The position numbers and the translations under genes were made by a program. From Annulohypoxylon bovei var. microspora (Eukaryota; Ascomycota; Sordariomycetes; Xylariales; Hypoxylaceae), in assembly GCA_022836615.1 (NCBI GenBank), contig MU405335.1, positions 56,592 to 120,591 of the forward strand: a stretch of DNA of 64,000 nt, written 5' to 3'. Below are positions 22,601 through 34,288 of this stretch, piece by piece. Every line of letters begins with the position of its first letter. Position 1 is the first letter of the stretch. The notes under the pieces were generated by a model. The model was not told where the DNA came from. It ran no database searches and saw nothing but the letters and a program-made list of their open reading frames with translations.

Positions 22601-24094
22601 TGAAACCTCGACTATAATTGCTTTTACTGACAGGCTATGAGGTACCTAGGTATTTATAACACGGAACATTGCCGGGAAAAAGATAGACTTTCGTCGATCT
22701 GGTAGATCAATACTCGGAAAAGAACCATTATTCTCATTCCCGCCCGTCATCTGTAGGTGGGGATTTGAGTAGGTACCCTGTCTGCGTCTCTAATAGGTAC
22801 CTACTTACCATGTACATATTTACTCAACTATACATCACACGTTTATACGCTCTTAGAAGCTTGGTAACATTTTTGAGAGCTGGTAATAGTCTCCTGATTT
22901 ACATCGCTCAGCTCGTAGTATGAATTCCTTATATGAAAGTTTAAAAGCGCCAAGCGCGGTTCGAACTAATCGTGAGAGCTCCGTCATAAGTATTAAAGAT
23001 TTACAACGGACTCTTAATTCAGATGCGAAAATCAATATATTACACGTCAAGGCCAGAATTAGATATATGAGATCTCTATTATTTGAAAGAGAAAGCTATT
23101 ATGTGGTAAAGATTAGCTCTGTATTTTTAGGCCCTTGAAAAAAGGGGGGAGAAAAGAGAGGCTCCACAGTAGATCCGATAAGATATGACGTATGCAGCCG
23201 TCCCTGGGCGCATAGCTCGGGATATTCTTCTAAACTAGCGTACCCGCTTTTGCCGCCCGACCAAATAATCAACAGAACCTTACGAAAGAACTCAAAGACA
23301 CAATTAACAATTCGATAATAAGTCTCTGTGTGATCGCAAAGGCATGCGGGGGCTTTACAGAGGATTATTGTTGGTTAATAAACTATGAAACGTCATAATG
23401 AAAGGTCCAATTAGAGAAAATGTGATCGTGAAGGACTATACGTACCTAGGTACGTATGAGGTTACGTGAGAGAGCCATATTATAAATTTCAACGGTCAGT
23501 AGTACTTCTAACATTATCTATAGAGGTATACGTAACAGAACCCGAGACAATAGGGCTACGTAAAATTTGGACTTTTATGAACCTAGGAAATTCATGGCAT
23601 CGGGTCTAAGTAACTTATGAGCTAAGGAGGCAAATAACTAGGGGTTAACTGGAGGCAATCACATGAATGCAACGACTTAAAAGGTTGCAATAGTATCTAG
23701 TTATACCTTCTATTAAGTTGCACTCGACGTCATTTCATTATTAAGATAGACTCTGCCTCGACCAAATAGCATTTGGCATGTCATCCATTTTGTGGCTCTA
23801 TAGGGATGTGTAATAAAGGTATGAATCAATATGTAAAGGGGTATAGGCCTCACAGAGTTTCGACAGTCGTGTTGGTAATCTCATCATGTATTTCTTGCTT
23901 CGCAATATTTCATATCACTGCCTTTCCGATTTTAAAGGTTAGAGTCGTGTTTTAAGAGTATTGCGTACACCTCCAACGCCAAAACTTCCTTTGCCATTTC
24001 CATCGCCATGATTCCCGGTGCCTCAAAAGTCCCTGTCAATGTCGGTCTCCAATATACCCAGTCCCCCGCATACAACAAGGTTAGATTAAGGCGA
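19693..24094. other. 4.4 kb gene-poor region
   Basis: The largest gap between recognised genes. It contains a GGGTAGAT minisatellite (20411-20440), T-rich and poly-C runs near 21265-21292, TACCTAGGTA palindromes at 22643-22652 and 23443-23452, and scattered frames below 110 codons on both strands. Frames at 22853-23050 (-) and 22920-23138 (+) overlap and share no family signature. It may hold decayed mobile DNA or a noncoding transcript; nothing shows this directly. Confidence 0.55.
20411..20440 (+). repeat. GGGTAGAT minisatellite
   Basis: Three near-perfect GGGTAGAT units inside a longer GGATGG-rich stretch. Confidence 0.8.
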
Positions 24095-24703
24095 CTATGC
24101 TGTCAAACCGGTTGAGCGAGTTGAGGCATTTCGGCCTAGGTTTGCACGGCCGGTAAAGCGACTACGTTGTTCACGGTGCATCCACCAGTAGGCAGCACTC
24201 CCAACGAACTCAATCAGCCAGAGGAGTGCGTTTACCAAGTCGACCCAGACAGCGTTCTTCATCCGTTGGATATCGCTATTCCCTTCTGGATTCTCGTGGA
24301 TATACATACTACCAAATATGCCGAAGAGTGCGATCCACAGGACAAAAATGATGAAGCTCCATATCGGTACCAAGGCAAATCGCAAGATGAACGGAACGAG
24401 GAAGAGAATTGCCGTTAGCGCCCCAAGACCCCCGACAACTTCCGCGTAAACCTGTATATCGAGGTACGCTTGTCAGCATATTAATTCATTTCCGAGTGGA
24501 GTTTTAATACAAGGTATGTATCAGCTTGCAGTAGACAATAGAATCAATCAACCTACCCATTTGCCATCGATATATTTGCCTTGGTTACGCGCACGCTGGA
24601 GGTCGACGCCGTATAGCCCGCAGACGGTGACTGCCAGGACGAATTGAAAGAAATGGAGAAAGGCGAAGAGCAGATAGCCCCTTGTCACGGTGATGATACC
24701 CAT
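24095..24703 (-). CDS. MARVEL-like four-helix membrane protein
   Basis: Exons are 24703-24557 and 24451-24095; the 105-nt intron has donor GTAGGT, branch GCTGAC and acceptor CAG. The product is 167 residues. Four hydrophobic helices lie at about 9-31 (YLLFAFLHFFQFVLAVTVCG), 50-71 (VYAEVVGGLGALTAILFLVP), 73-98 (FALVPIWSFIIFVLWIALFG) and 113-137 (AVWVDLVNALLWLIEFVGSA). A short basic, Ser/Thr-rich tail follows. Length, helix spacing and the WVDLVNALLW element fit the MARVEL family, which acts in membrane apposition and eisosome- or transport-related domains (established knowledge). The start is the first M before helix 1. Exact subfamily is not determined. Confidence 0.8.
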
Positions 24704-26910
24704 AGTCTCAATGTTCAATAAACGAAGCAGAGAATGGGAAGTGTGACAATAGTATATATATATATATGCTACAGCGGAGTATAACAACGAGACCTTAGTT
24801 GAGCTAGCTAGCACAAGCTACAGAAGATAGAAGAATCATTAGTTTTATAGAAGAATAATTGAAGTTCGCGACCTCCCTTTGGGTGTTTGGCCATAGCGCC
24901 TCTGACGTAATTGTCTTGGGAGTTGGTTAGGCACGATAAGGTTTAGGAATTACAGATTCATATATTAAACTTTGAACCCCTGTATCTGCTAGGATCATGC
25001 TTTCTAGTGGTTGATAAAAACAGTTTGACTTCGACTTTTGTCTGTGCTTCCCGAGTGCCCCTGCTTACGCTATAACACATATAGATAAGTCCAATGTATC
25101 CCCTGCCGAATATGGATGTGCCAAGAAGCTAACAGGCAAGATCCAAGACAATGTTGAACTAAAACAGGGGTAACGGCCATCGAACTTTCAATGATGCGCA
25201 GCAGTTGAACTAAATATTTTTCTATTTTTCTATTTTTCTACTTTCTTCGATTTCGTTAGCTTAAGAATTACAAAGCTACCTGAATCTAGTTAACCTAAGT
25301 CTCATTTGTAAGACGGAGCCTAGATTCGATGGGACAACAATCTAGAATCTAATGTAACCTTCGCTCAAATTTGCAGTTCTACCGAGGGATAAGAATATCT
25401 TCTTAGTTAAGGTCGACAAGTCTCTCTAATCATCAGACTATTGAAGAGGTTGCTTAACCTGACAACTAGACAACTAGACAACTTGAACGGTTCTTCTCGG
25501 TCGGTAGGACTCATTCTCCCGCCAGACCCGAGGAATTGGTATCATCCATATGGATGATTTCGAATTCCTGCACTACTTCTCCAACATGCCGGGCAACGCG
25601 GGAACGTATCGCCCAACTAGCTAAATGATCCAATGAGAATGATCCCCAACCATCCTTATCTCCAAATTTGTTGCATTTTCGCTAGTCTCACGACATGTCT
25701 CGAGAGCCGCAGGAAAAAAAGTACCAACGTCTATAATTTCACACTCGTAGGACGTCCATGGGTCTATATAAACGTTGAGGCCCTCGGCCAGTAGTCCCTC
25801 AGTCAGGCTGCCAGTGACACTTACCGCCTTTGACTATGAACCGCAGCAGTTGCGAAGTTACACGTTAATTAGTTATATGTTGCTTACGCTATGTTTTTCA
25901 ACATGACGTTCCATCAAAAAGCTGGGCCACACACTCCTCCTGCCTTGCCTATACGGATATTCGCTCCGCTTTCATACCATCGACAATAAACTCAGACCAC
26001 TTCAGGTGCGTATGCTGCTCGAGTCCTTCCAATTTCGGTCAACAGCGCGAGTGGAGCTCTCAGTTACTCGTGAGAACCGAAACTTTGGTTACGGTGGCGC
26101 GTTTACAGGCAGGTACCAAGTCTACCAACCAGAATGGCGGACGAGGGAATCAGCCCTATGAGTACTATGGGGCCGTATGGCTTTTTGGCTATGCAATGCT
26201 ACTCTCTTGGGTAATGTCACATGAGTGAATAGCTACCGAGAGAACGGGACCAATACAAATTGCTATGCAAGCATTGGGTCACTACCGAATCCATATAGTG
26301 GGCTGAAGCATATTCGTGAGAGCATCTCCGGCTCCATGAATACCTTGACTGTGGTCGGTATCGTTCGTGAGCTGGACGGCTCAATCAGCATCCTATATCC
26401 CACCGAAATTGACCGTCGAAGTGGATTCTATGTCCTACCGAACTTGTTCGGCCCTCTTGACGGAAAAGGCATCACATGCCAGGCTTCAAACCGCTCAATC
26501 AGAGGGCTAAACCACACTCGCTTTTAAGCCTGTCAGCTACAATGTTTCACGTAAAACTACTTGAGAACCTGGCGATGTCTAGGCGTACTAGTTGTCCTTA
26601 CCGAATCCTACTGTCATACGACCCTTTCTACAACGCTGACACCGCAACTTAGCCACTGGAGATTCATGAACGTGACGATCAAAGTGGTTTTGGGAGAATA
26701 TAAGCTGGTTTGAATTGGAATATACCTCTGCCTAGTGCTAGGCTGCGATTGTCAATATGAGAGATATAAGATCATGAGATTTCCCTCTCTGGGACATCCT
26801 GAATGCTTGTCTCGATCTTCTCTATACAGCATCTTCTCGCTACATTCAAATCAATCGAACTTACTTCTTCTCGAATTCACTCTCAACTACTTCAGTTCTC
26901 TATATTCACC
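24704..26910. other. Gene-poor stretch upstream of the MARVEL and Cys-rich genes
   Basis: Divergent upstream region. It includes a TATTTTTC triple repeat (25214-25240) and a plus-strand frame at 26225-26527 that looks coding-like but has no proper start or recognised domain. Confidence 0.5.
25214..25240 (+). repeat. TCTATTTT short tandem repeat
   Basis: Three consecutive TATTTTTC units. Confidence 0.75.
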
Positions 26911-27243
26911 ATGGGAAATCACGGCACTGGGATGAGAAACTCAAACGACATGGAGCACACCCACTGCAACTCTCACGCATTCCATGCTGGTACATCCTCG
27001 ATCAATGGAGGGTTCTCTCATGGAGTATCTGGAGCCAGATATGGTCTATCCGCAACTCCAGACCCGACTTGGCGATGGAACTGCGTAAGTATCCAGTCCT
27101 CTTAGCTCCCAAGTTTAACACTGACATCATCGAAGTGTTCCTGCTCTGGTGGAGGGAACCAGTCCTACATTTACAATTCCTCGTGCATTGAATGTGGACA
27201 CACCAGATCCCGGTCTTGCTGCGTGATCTACGTCTCAAAATAG
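26911..27243 (+). CDS. Small Cys/His-rich protein, possible zinc-binding module (93 residues)
   Basis: Exons are 26911-27084 and 27136-27243. The 51-nt intron has donor GTAAGT, a CTGAC branch site and acceptor AAG. The ATG sits in a strong context (CACCATGG). The first exon encodes a Gly/Ser/His/Asn-rich leader. Splicing creates the Cys cluster WNCCSCSGGGNQSYIYNSSC, followed by IECGHTRSRSCC and the tail VIYVSK. The pattern W-x-C-C-x-C ... C-x2-C-x-H-x-R-x3-CC resembles a short zinc-ribbon-like motif I recall in many small ascomycete proteins. There is no signal peptide, so it is probably intracellular. The intron falls in the middle of the motif, so neither exon alone shows it. Function is unknown; expression evidence would settle it. 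Confidence 0.6.
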
Positions 27244-28702
27244 AACCAGTGAGACTGGAAAGGGAAGCTCAAGTGAAGATCGAGTATTTCTGGGCACGAG
27301 TGTTCTTGGAGAGGCGGTACAACAATGCTATCCAACAGCTCCTCTACAAATTCCCCAGAGACTTGGCGTTTTCTGGCGGCATTCCTTTCCGGTCTGGCCT
27401 CAAGCTGAAAACATATTACTCGGTGTTTCCGTGTCCTCAACTACTGGGAGTGATGATGTCTCTTGGCGTTCAAACAGTTTTTGCTTGAGGTGTGAACGTT
27501 TCGAGGGATAGAAAATGGCTCACGCCCGGGTTCAGGAAATTCCTTAGTCAATCTTTACATCGAAAAAAGGAGGCACGGATTCAGTTATATGTACCTTCGT
27601 TAGATTTTCTTGATATAGAACTGATAGATATAGACCGATAGAATATTTTCATGGCTACTACAACAACAACCACTACTACTCTCTCAAATCTATCCAATTG
27701 GTGATGTTTCATTGCTTGCCTACACCGCCAATGCAAGAAAACGGTTACCAGCAGCCTACTTTCCCGGCCACTGCACTATGGCGTCCTGCTAGGCCCTTCG
27801 GCATCACCAACACCAGACAAGGCCGCGATTCAACAACATGTAAGTGCACATATGCATGCGCCTCAAACACTAATACCTTGTCCATACCATGCATTACTTG
27901 GGAGGATCTAAGCCTAGGGCTGCCTCTAGCAGATTAGGGAACACGAGAGCTGTCGCATTGTAACCACATGCGAGTCGATCACCCCTTTTCTGGCAGGCGA
28001 GGCCAACTCCCGGGCTCCGTGACTAGCCTTACGATGGTGATTCCCCTGGAACGTTCCACCAAATCTATACCGAAAAAGAAGACGGCAGGCGCCTAGTCGT
28101 CCACTGACAAGGATCCTCGCACCGGGACCTCGCGACTCAGCCAGGGGCAAACCGACAGTCGCCGGCAGTTGAGCGACTTGATACGACGGACTAGGCCAAG
28201 GCAGTCGATGCTAAGGACTAGGCAGCTAGACGCGCACCCAGGTCGCAGCTGCAAGGCCATCATAGGAAACCGGAGCTGGAAGGAGAGAGCCTACATAGGG
28301 CGAACCCGTCAGCCAGATTGGTCGACGGAAATAGCGGTGGGGACTAGGGAGGCTACGGTACATTAGTTACTATACAAATTTCGCCCCCTCCCCCTCGGAG
28401 GAAGGTCGAGTAGGGGGCCAGGGGCTATCGTCGTCATAGGTAAACCGCCAAAATAATAAATATTTATAATTGTACTTGCAGCTGAGTAAGGCTTGCAAGA
28501 ATTGGTCACATAAGGTATATTGTCACGTTGCTAAGCCCAATTGAGCCGAGAATGCATTGTTGCCTGTGGTAGACTTCTCAATTAGGTTTCTGTTGGAAGA
28601 AGATATATGACTTTACATGCTTGGGCGTTTGGGAACACTGCACGCACTAAGGTAGGTAAGGTCGTGGTCGTCGGTTGGGCTGCTTCGGACATGGGGTACG
28701 TG

Positions 28703-28740
28703 TAAAAAGAAAAAGAAAAAGAAAAAGGGGGGGAGGGGGG
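28703..28740 (+). repeat. AAAAAG repeat followed by poly-G
   Basis: Four AAAAAG-type units followed by a G-rich run. Confidence 0.85.
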
Positions 28741-28985
28741 ACGTACCTTGGGATGAGGCTCCACATGAGGCTCTGCTGAAAGGAAGAAAAAGCAAAGAGG
28801 GAAAGGAGAAGGATTCTCGGTATCTAGCGCATATGAATGTCTTAAATGGTATGCACGTGACTCTAAGATCTAGGCTTTGTAAGACGATGAGGTAAGAATT
28901 TCAGCTTACTTAACTGCTTGGCGCATATATACTGCATATATGTATGTACTTGCAGCTGGGCTTAGAGACTCGTATTTTTCTTTTT

Positions 28986-29018
28986 CCCATTCCCCATTCC
29001 CCATTCCCCATTCCCCAT
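28986..29018 (+). repeat. CATTCCC tandem repeat
   Basis: Four to five copies of the 7-mer CATTCCC. Confidence 0.85.
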
Positions 29019-29449
29019 CATGCCTATCAAGTATTCGAAACTTCGAAATATCCTTCTATTCACCGAACATAGGTAACTAGGTTACTTTATTGTTGTTGTT
29101 GTTTTCCCTCGTCTCGAATCAATTGACAACTCACAGAGTCGAAATGCGCCACCATGTTACGGTGAAAGTGTGACTTGGACGTGTTCGGGACACCTCCACT
29201 AGCCAATGATACCTAAGCATCGATTCCGCGTATCCGGCTTTCATTGGCTACTACTTTAGTGTTGTTGCTGCAAGTGTTTCTAGCTATTCCGCGCATATCC
29301 GCTTTGTTATTTTTGCTCCGGACACTCCCCCGAACGCTTACGTGCTCACTCTATTTGCATACCGGGAGCCTAGGTCAGCCTTATACAAAGAGTCAGCGAG
29401 GTTTCTGAATCTATTCTCGGTCAATATCGTCGAAGGGAAGTGAGGTATA

Positions 29450-31065
29450 ATGACGGAAGAACTTCCTAGCCCGCCCTTCCATGCCATTCCTGGTTTACCG
29501 AACTTCCGCGACATCGGAGGCTACCCAGTCGGTAGCTTGGGCTTGACCTTGGGTTCTAGTCTACCACAGGACAGCTCAAAAACGAAGGCTGTCCGCCGTG
29601 GACTGGTTTACCGCTCCTCAGAACCGTCCAAGGTCACCGAAGACGGTGTGTCGAAGCTGCAAAGCTTGGGCATCGGTAAGGTCTTTGACTTGCGCTCAGC
29701 TGTCGAGATCAAGCGTGGGTTTCACGGCGACGGCAATGGATGGAAGGTGAAAGAGTGGGATGGCGCTCGCCGCGAATTTGGTATGTAACGTCGAGTTCCA
29801 TTTCTCCATTTCTCCCCTTCTAGCCTGTCTTGGGAAGCGAGTCCTTCCCAATTAAGCTGACTGAGGGGTTATGACTCCCGAGACATGCTCAAAACTCCGA
29901 AATCCTTTCCCCAAAGAAATTACTGATCACCGTTGTAGTTCCCGTCTTCCTCGACCAGGACTTCTCGCCTGAGGCGTTGGCGTTGAGATACAAGAATTAT
30001 GTCTCTGAGAGTGCACAGGTACGTATTACATTACACGCGCTGCGCCGCAAGCAACGGCGGCAGAAGGACAAGTACGCACTTCCATTAGTGAAGGGACTAT
30101 TCCGGTCGCTGTGACTCGGGCCGCGGACTAGGTTCGGGCAAGCGGGTGTCTAGAGATTGGGGCTGGAGACAGCAGTGTCGCATTTGGGGGCCGAGACCTA
30201 GCCTTCTTTAAGGCCAAGGTTGAACTATTCAAGAATAGTGGTGAATGGGGTCCGTTGGGCTGCTGGTATTCTATTCACCGCTGGCTTAATGCTCAATACA
30301 GACTGCCTCGCGTTCGCGTTTCACTTAGTCACAGCTCGTCCCAAGAGGCTGACAGTTCAACCTGCACATCCACCTAACCTGGGAACCCATAACTAACTTT
30401 GTCCTCAACTAGGGTTTCGTGGCAGCGTACGGTGACATCCTAGCTGCCGGGGCTTCTCCGACCAACGACTACCGGCCATTTAAGACCATACTGGAGCATC
30501 TTGCCTCGTCTTCGCCCTCGCCGCCAGCTCCCTGCCTTATCCATTGTACTGCTGGCAAAGATAGGACCGGGGTGATCTGCGCGCTGATCCTGAGTCTGTG
30601 TGGCGTAGACGACGAGATTGTCGCACATGAGTATAGCTTGACGGACCTGGGGCTGAAGGAGCGCCATGCTGAGCTTATCGCACACCTGATGAACAACCCG
30701 TCGCTGCGAGACCACCCTGTATCTGCCCAAAGGATGATTTCATCTCAGTATGCCTTTACCCACGTTTCACATATTCCAGGTTTCCCTCTTGTTGATGTAT
30801 TGTTGGCGTTTTACCTTTTTCTTTGGTTTCTGTTCTTCTTGGTACGATTGTGCATCGAAAGGCTGACTTCTAATGTTATAGAAAAGAGGCTATGTTGGGC
30901 ACATTAGCTCAGATCCGTGAGACCCACGGATCTATTGAGAAGTGTGTTGTTGACCTGGGATTACTCTCACCCGACGGGATTAAGCAGCTGCGAAGTAACC
31001 TCGTCGTCGAGGCAAGCGAGGAGGGAATGGTTCCATGGCAGAATCATGCCAAGCTATTGCTATAG
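29450..31065 (+). CDS. Tyrosine phosphatase, Y_phosphatase3 / Siw14-LipA type
   Basis: Exons are 29450-29780, 29939-30018, 30413-30747 and 30882-31065; the product is 309 residues. The N-terminus has GLPNFRDIGGYPV and RRGLVYRSSEPS, both typical of this family. The catalytic loop HCTAGKDRTGV gives Cys182 and Arg188 of the CX5R signature. The C-terminus (KEAMLGTLAQIRETHGSI ... GLLSPDGIKQLRSNLV) is also as expected. Members remove phosphate from phosphotyrosine or phosphoinositides/inositol phosphates (established knowledge); the substrate cannot be told from sequence. Intron 2 is 394 nt, unusually long here, and intron 1 is 158 nt. All joins keep frame. The gene converges on mS45, with 188 nt between stop codons. 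Confidence 0.88.
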
Positions 31066-31253
31066 TCGTTGGGTATATGCAAATATTCAGTGGTATGTGT
31101 ACATAGAGAGGCCGGCTGCTTTTCTTGGCCCTTTGTCCATAGACGAATGTGTAGCAAGCTAGAGACCCCTCGAGGGTTGCCTGCCCCATGCTTCTTTTAA
31201 TATGTTGGTACAAAAATTGTACAGAGATTCTCACGTAATTGACTTGCCAATTG

Positions 31254-32451
31254 TTAAGGTACTGAGGTTGGAATCTTAACTTCACCCTTAGACCGGTCGT
31301 AGTGCGGCGCACCATACCTCCAACCAACAGCACTCCGAGCCCTGCCTTTAGGACCGACATTCTCCGAGTTAATTTGTTTGAAGCGATATTCAAAGCGCTT
31401 CGTGTGTACTCGGGTAGTGTACTTCTCTTCTATACTTGCCCTTTCAAGTTCTTTGTCGGCTGCCTTTTTTTCCGACTCCATCACTGCCTGCTTAAACCTC
31501 TCCGAAGCGTCCCATAACGTGCGACCTTGCAGCACCTCTCTCTCCATCTGTATTAATTCTGGATGGGGGACTCGCTCATCGGCAGATAACATCTTGGGGT
31601 GGAAGGCCTTGGCGGCATCGGCACGGGTGAAGTGTCGCGACTCAGATGTTGGCCAGAAGATCTGCTTCATCGTGTACGGATGTACGTGTAGCTCATTGAT
31701 GGGCTCAAAAGGTGCATTTTGTTGGCCAGCCTTGATCTTGTGGGTAGGTAGCATGGATAACATAGCTCTAGCATATGGCAAAGCCAGTTTCTGCCCCTGA
31801 GATTGCGATATGTTAGCCAAAACTTTCATGAAATGATTTCCGAATTCAAAAGTTATATGGAGTGCGCTAAGATCAGAGAGGCTCGCAACTATGTTTGTAA
31901 CCATGTAGATGTCTTCAAGACTTATCGAATTGGGTATGTTACAGTCATCATAAAAAGCGCAGGATAGGATTAAGACAAGAAAAATGCGATAGGAGACAAC
32001 TTACTTTAGCTAACCAATCCTTTTCGACTTCTTTTAATCTCACAACCGCTGCTACTCTCCTGATATCAACACCTAGCTCGGCAGACACAGCCTTGATGGT
32101 CTCGCCCTTTCGCATCACCTTCCCCCAGATCAATTCTCTAGCATGATCGTCTAGGACGGGTTCACTCCTGAAGTGGCTATTGAGCGGGAACGGTTTGTTC
32201 TTATTTTCTTCATTCCTTCGGAGATAGTTGGTACTCTCAGGGATGTAATCACGGTACCTAGATCCGGAACCGCTAACCCATTCTCTGAATAAGCGGCGTC
32301 CCCTGCTGAAATGAAGTTGACTCGAGGTCGTCGAGAAGTTGGCTTTGCTTTGTGAACATGGCCGAGAGACACTTTGATTCACATTTGACGGGTAACCCAA
32401 CCCAGTCAAGGCAGATGATGCCTTTGACGGAATTGGTATGCGTGGTGGCAT
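31254..32451 (-). CDS. Mitochondrial small-subunit ribosomal protein mS45 (Bot1/Mrps35 family)
   Basis: Exons are 32451-32005 and 31796-31254; the 208-nt intron has donor GTAAGT and a GCTAAC branch site close to the CAG acceptor. The product is 329 residues. The join reads EKDWLAK+GQKLALPYARAM, matching the family's continuous core. The N-terminus (Ser/Arg-rich, SQSKANFSTTSSQLHFSRGR) looks like a mitochondrial targeting sequence. The core continues through IFWPTSESRHFTRADAAKAF and DERVPHPELIQMEREVLQG, hallmarks of the 'eukaryotic mitochondrial regulator' family (mS45; Bot1 in fission yeast). The C-terminal half is a charged helix. The role is in the mitoribosomal small subunit and so in respiratory-chain translation (established knowledge). 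An alternative internal exon within the intron is possible but less consistent with the family. Confidence 0.85.
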
Positions 32452-34288
32452 AGTAGCGACATATGGCGCCTCGAATCGGGGGGTGAATGTGAAGCTTTAG
32501 TAAGAATCTAATTGTGGAAAGGGAAAAAAAAATCTTGATGAAGGAAAACGGATATCGGGTCCGGAAAATTCATATAGCGGTTTTAGACCCGGTTTAGATT
32601 ATCTAGTGAGATCTTGTGGTATGCGGTCCGTGCTCCTCTTTAGAGTTTTCTAACGTAAGATCCATTAAGGTTGGGGTAAGCTCTATGCTGGAAGTTGGTA
32701 CGTATGTACTATGTACCTTTCTGTGTAGTGGTCCGTTCCCTGCCGAGTTATCTTTTTTTTTAGTTATTCTTTCTTTATCCACAACTTTAGTGGTCCACCA
32801 ATTCCATTGCAGCGGCCCTCATTAAATACCTACGTATCCGACCTGCCGACTTATCTACCATTCAAAGACAGAGAGACATTGTTTACTACTAACATTGGTT
32901 TGTCTGTACATGCAACAATACCCAAGCCACTGCACGCTGCTTACATGTAGTCTGATGGAATCACCGGCAATTCCATGTCACTATCGATTCGACTCTGGCT
33001 GTTGAATGCTATAATAAAGTCGATAGTGAATGCTTGGCAAAGTCGGTAGCACACCTAATCACCCACCTATGTACGTGTAGGTATTCTAGGTATAGGTACA
33101 TAGTTATTACTCGGCTTGTTCTAATAATAAAGTCCAAGAAACACCAGCTATACATCGTCTCAGTCGAGGTTAAGAATTGGGATCCTATACGATGCCACAT
33201 GGCTGATGGCAGTAATAAGGAAAGTTGAGTTGAGATGAGTGAGATTTTTGATTGAAACGCGTCGACACGACGATGCGGGAATCCCTGCTCCGGGTCATCC
33301 ATGATCGCGATCCTCATGCACAAGAGCTCCCATAATTCCCCAAAGAAGATTACGGATCTGTACACCCACTGCGAAACGACTGGGTTGGACAGGGAAGGTG
33401 GCCGCTTGTCATACCACACATGTGCACCCATTCAGCCATTTCGCTCCTCCTTGCTGGACTGAACATCAGCTAGGATACATGTACCCAACCTGGAAGTCAA
33501 GACTGTCAAGGTACCTAGGTACATACATGGCTATGTACATCCCGATAGCTGTTCCGAGTTCAACATCCATTGAAAATTCAAACGGCTTCCGGTTTATAAG
33601 GTACCTGCCTATCTATAGGCTAGGTACCTACTATAAGTAATTTTCCTTAGACCTCTTAGAGCGACGACAGCACGATATTGTACCTACATAGGTTAAAAGT
33701 TAATTATTGTCGGGGGACAGGGTTCCATGAAGCTTAAGGTTTGTACTTGCATTGCCTATTTCACAATGTATTTCACAATACATTCATCCTATGTACGATA
33801 CAAGTTGCCAGCCCTAAAAGTTAGGCATTGGTTATTATTCCCCCCTTCTAATCTCCCTACTTGAACTTAGTAGCATCAATTACCTACCTACTAGGTACGG
33901 TACCTCATATAGGTAATTCCCTACCTATTACTACCACTAGGAAGTAGGTAGGTACCTAATATGTGTGATACGCACGCATATAATTATATTGGCTACATAT
34001 CTATCCGGCATGTATGTAAACGAACGCAATCCGACGGCTTCTTTCGACTCGACTCTATTCACCACTCACTACTTACTACTTACTCACTACTCACTACTCA
34101 TTACCTACCTACTCACCACTCACTATTTACTGTTTACTATTCACGGCTCACTATTTCCCCTAGTACCATTGCTATCTTACTTTCGGCATCAACTGGTTTC
34201 ACTCGTATATCTTATATTAGTTGTGTTGCAAAAATAGCGGGTTGCGGTTCTAATTTCTCCCTTATGAATTCGTGCGACAGACGATCAG
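32452..34288. other. Divergent region between mS45 and SSK1
   Basis: Contains TACCTAGGTA (33512-33521), a cluster of related TAGGTACCTA words at 33875-33958 and a TACTCACTACT-type repeat at 34053-34147 in the probable SSK1 leader. No gene is supported. Confidence 0.6.
34053..34147 (+). repeat. CACTACT/TTACTACT degenerate repeat upstream of SSK1
   Basis: About 95 nt built from CACTAC, TTACT and CTCACTA words, ending roughly 140 nt before the SSK1 start. Confidence 0.75.

Larger units (their letters stand above)
27244..29449. other. Gene-poor stretch with microsatellites and a GC-rich tract
   Basis: Between the Cys-rich gene and the phosphatase. It contains a GC-rich tract at about 27960-28440 with recurrent GACTAGG words, an AAAAAG/poly-G run at 28703-28740 and a CATTCCC repeat at 28986-29018. 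No intact gene is seen. Confidence 0.5.

Noticed and set aside
22853..23138. Overlapping frames on both strands, with GGTTCGAAC resembling a tRNA B box
   Set aside because: No tRNA cloverleaf or A box fits around it, and neither peptide shows a family.
31803..31930. Possible extra exon encoding a peptide with DIYMVTNIVAS in the mS45 gene
   Set aside because: Direct splicing from 32005 to 31796 gives the expected family sequence and has a good GCTAAC branch site.
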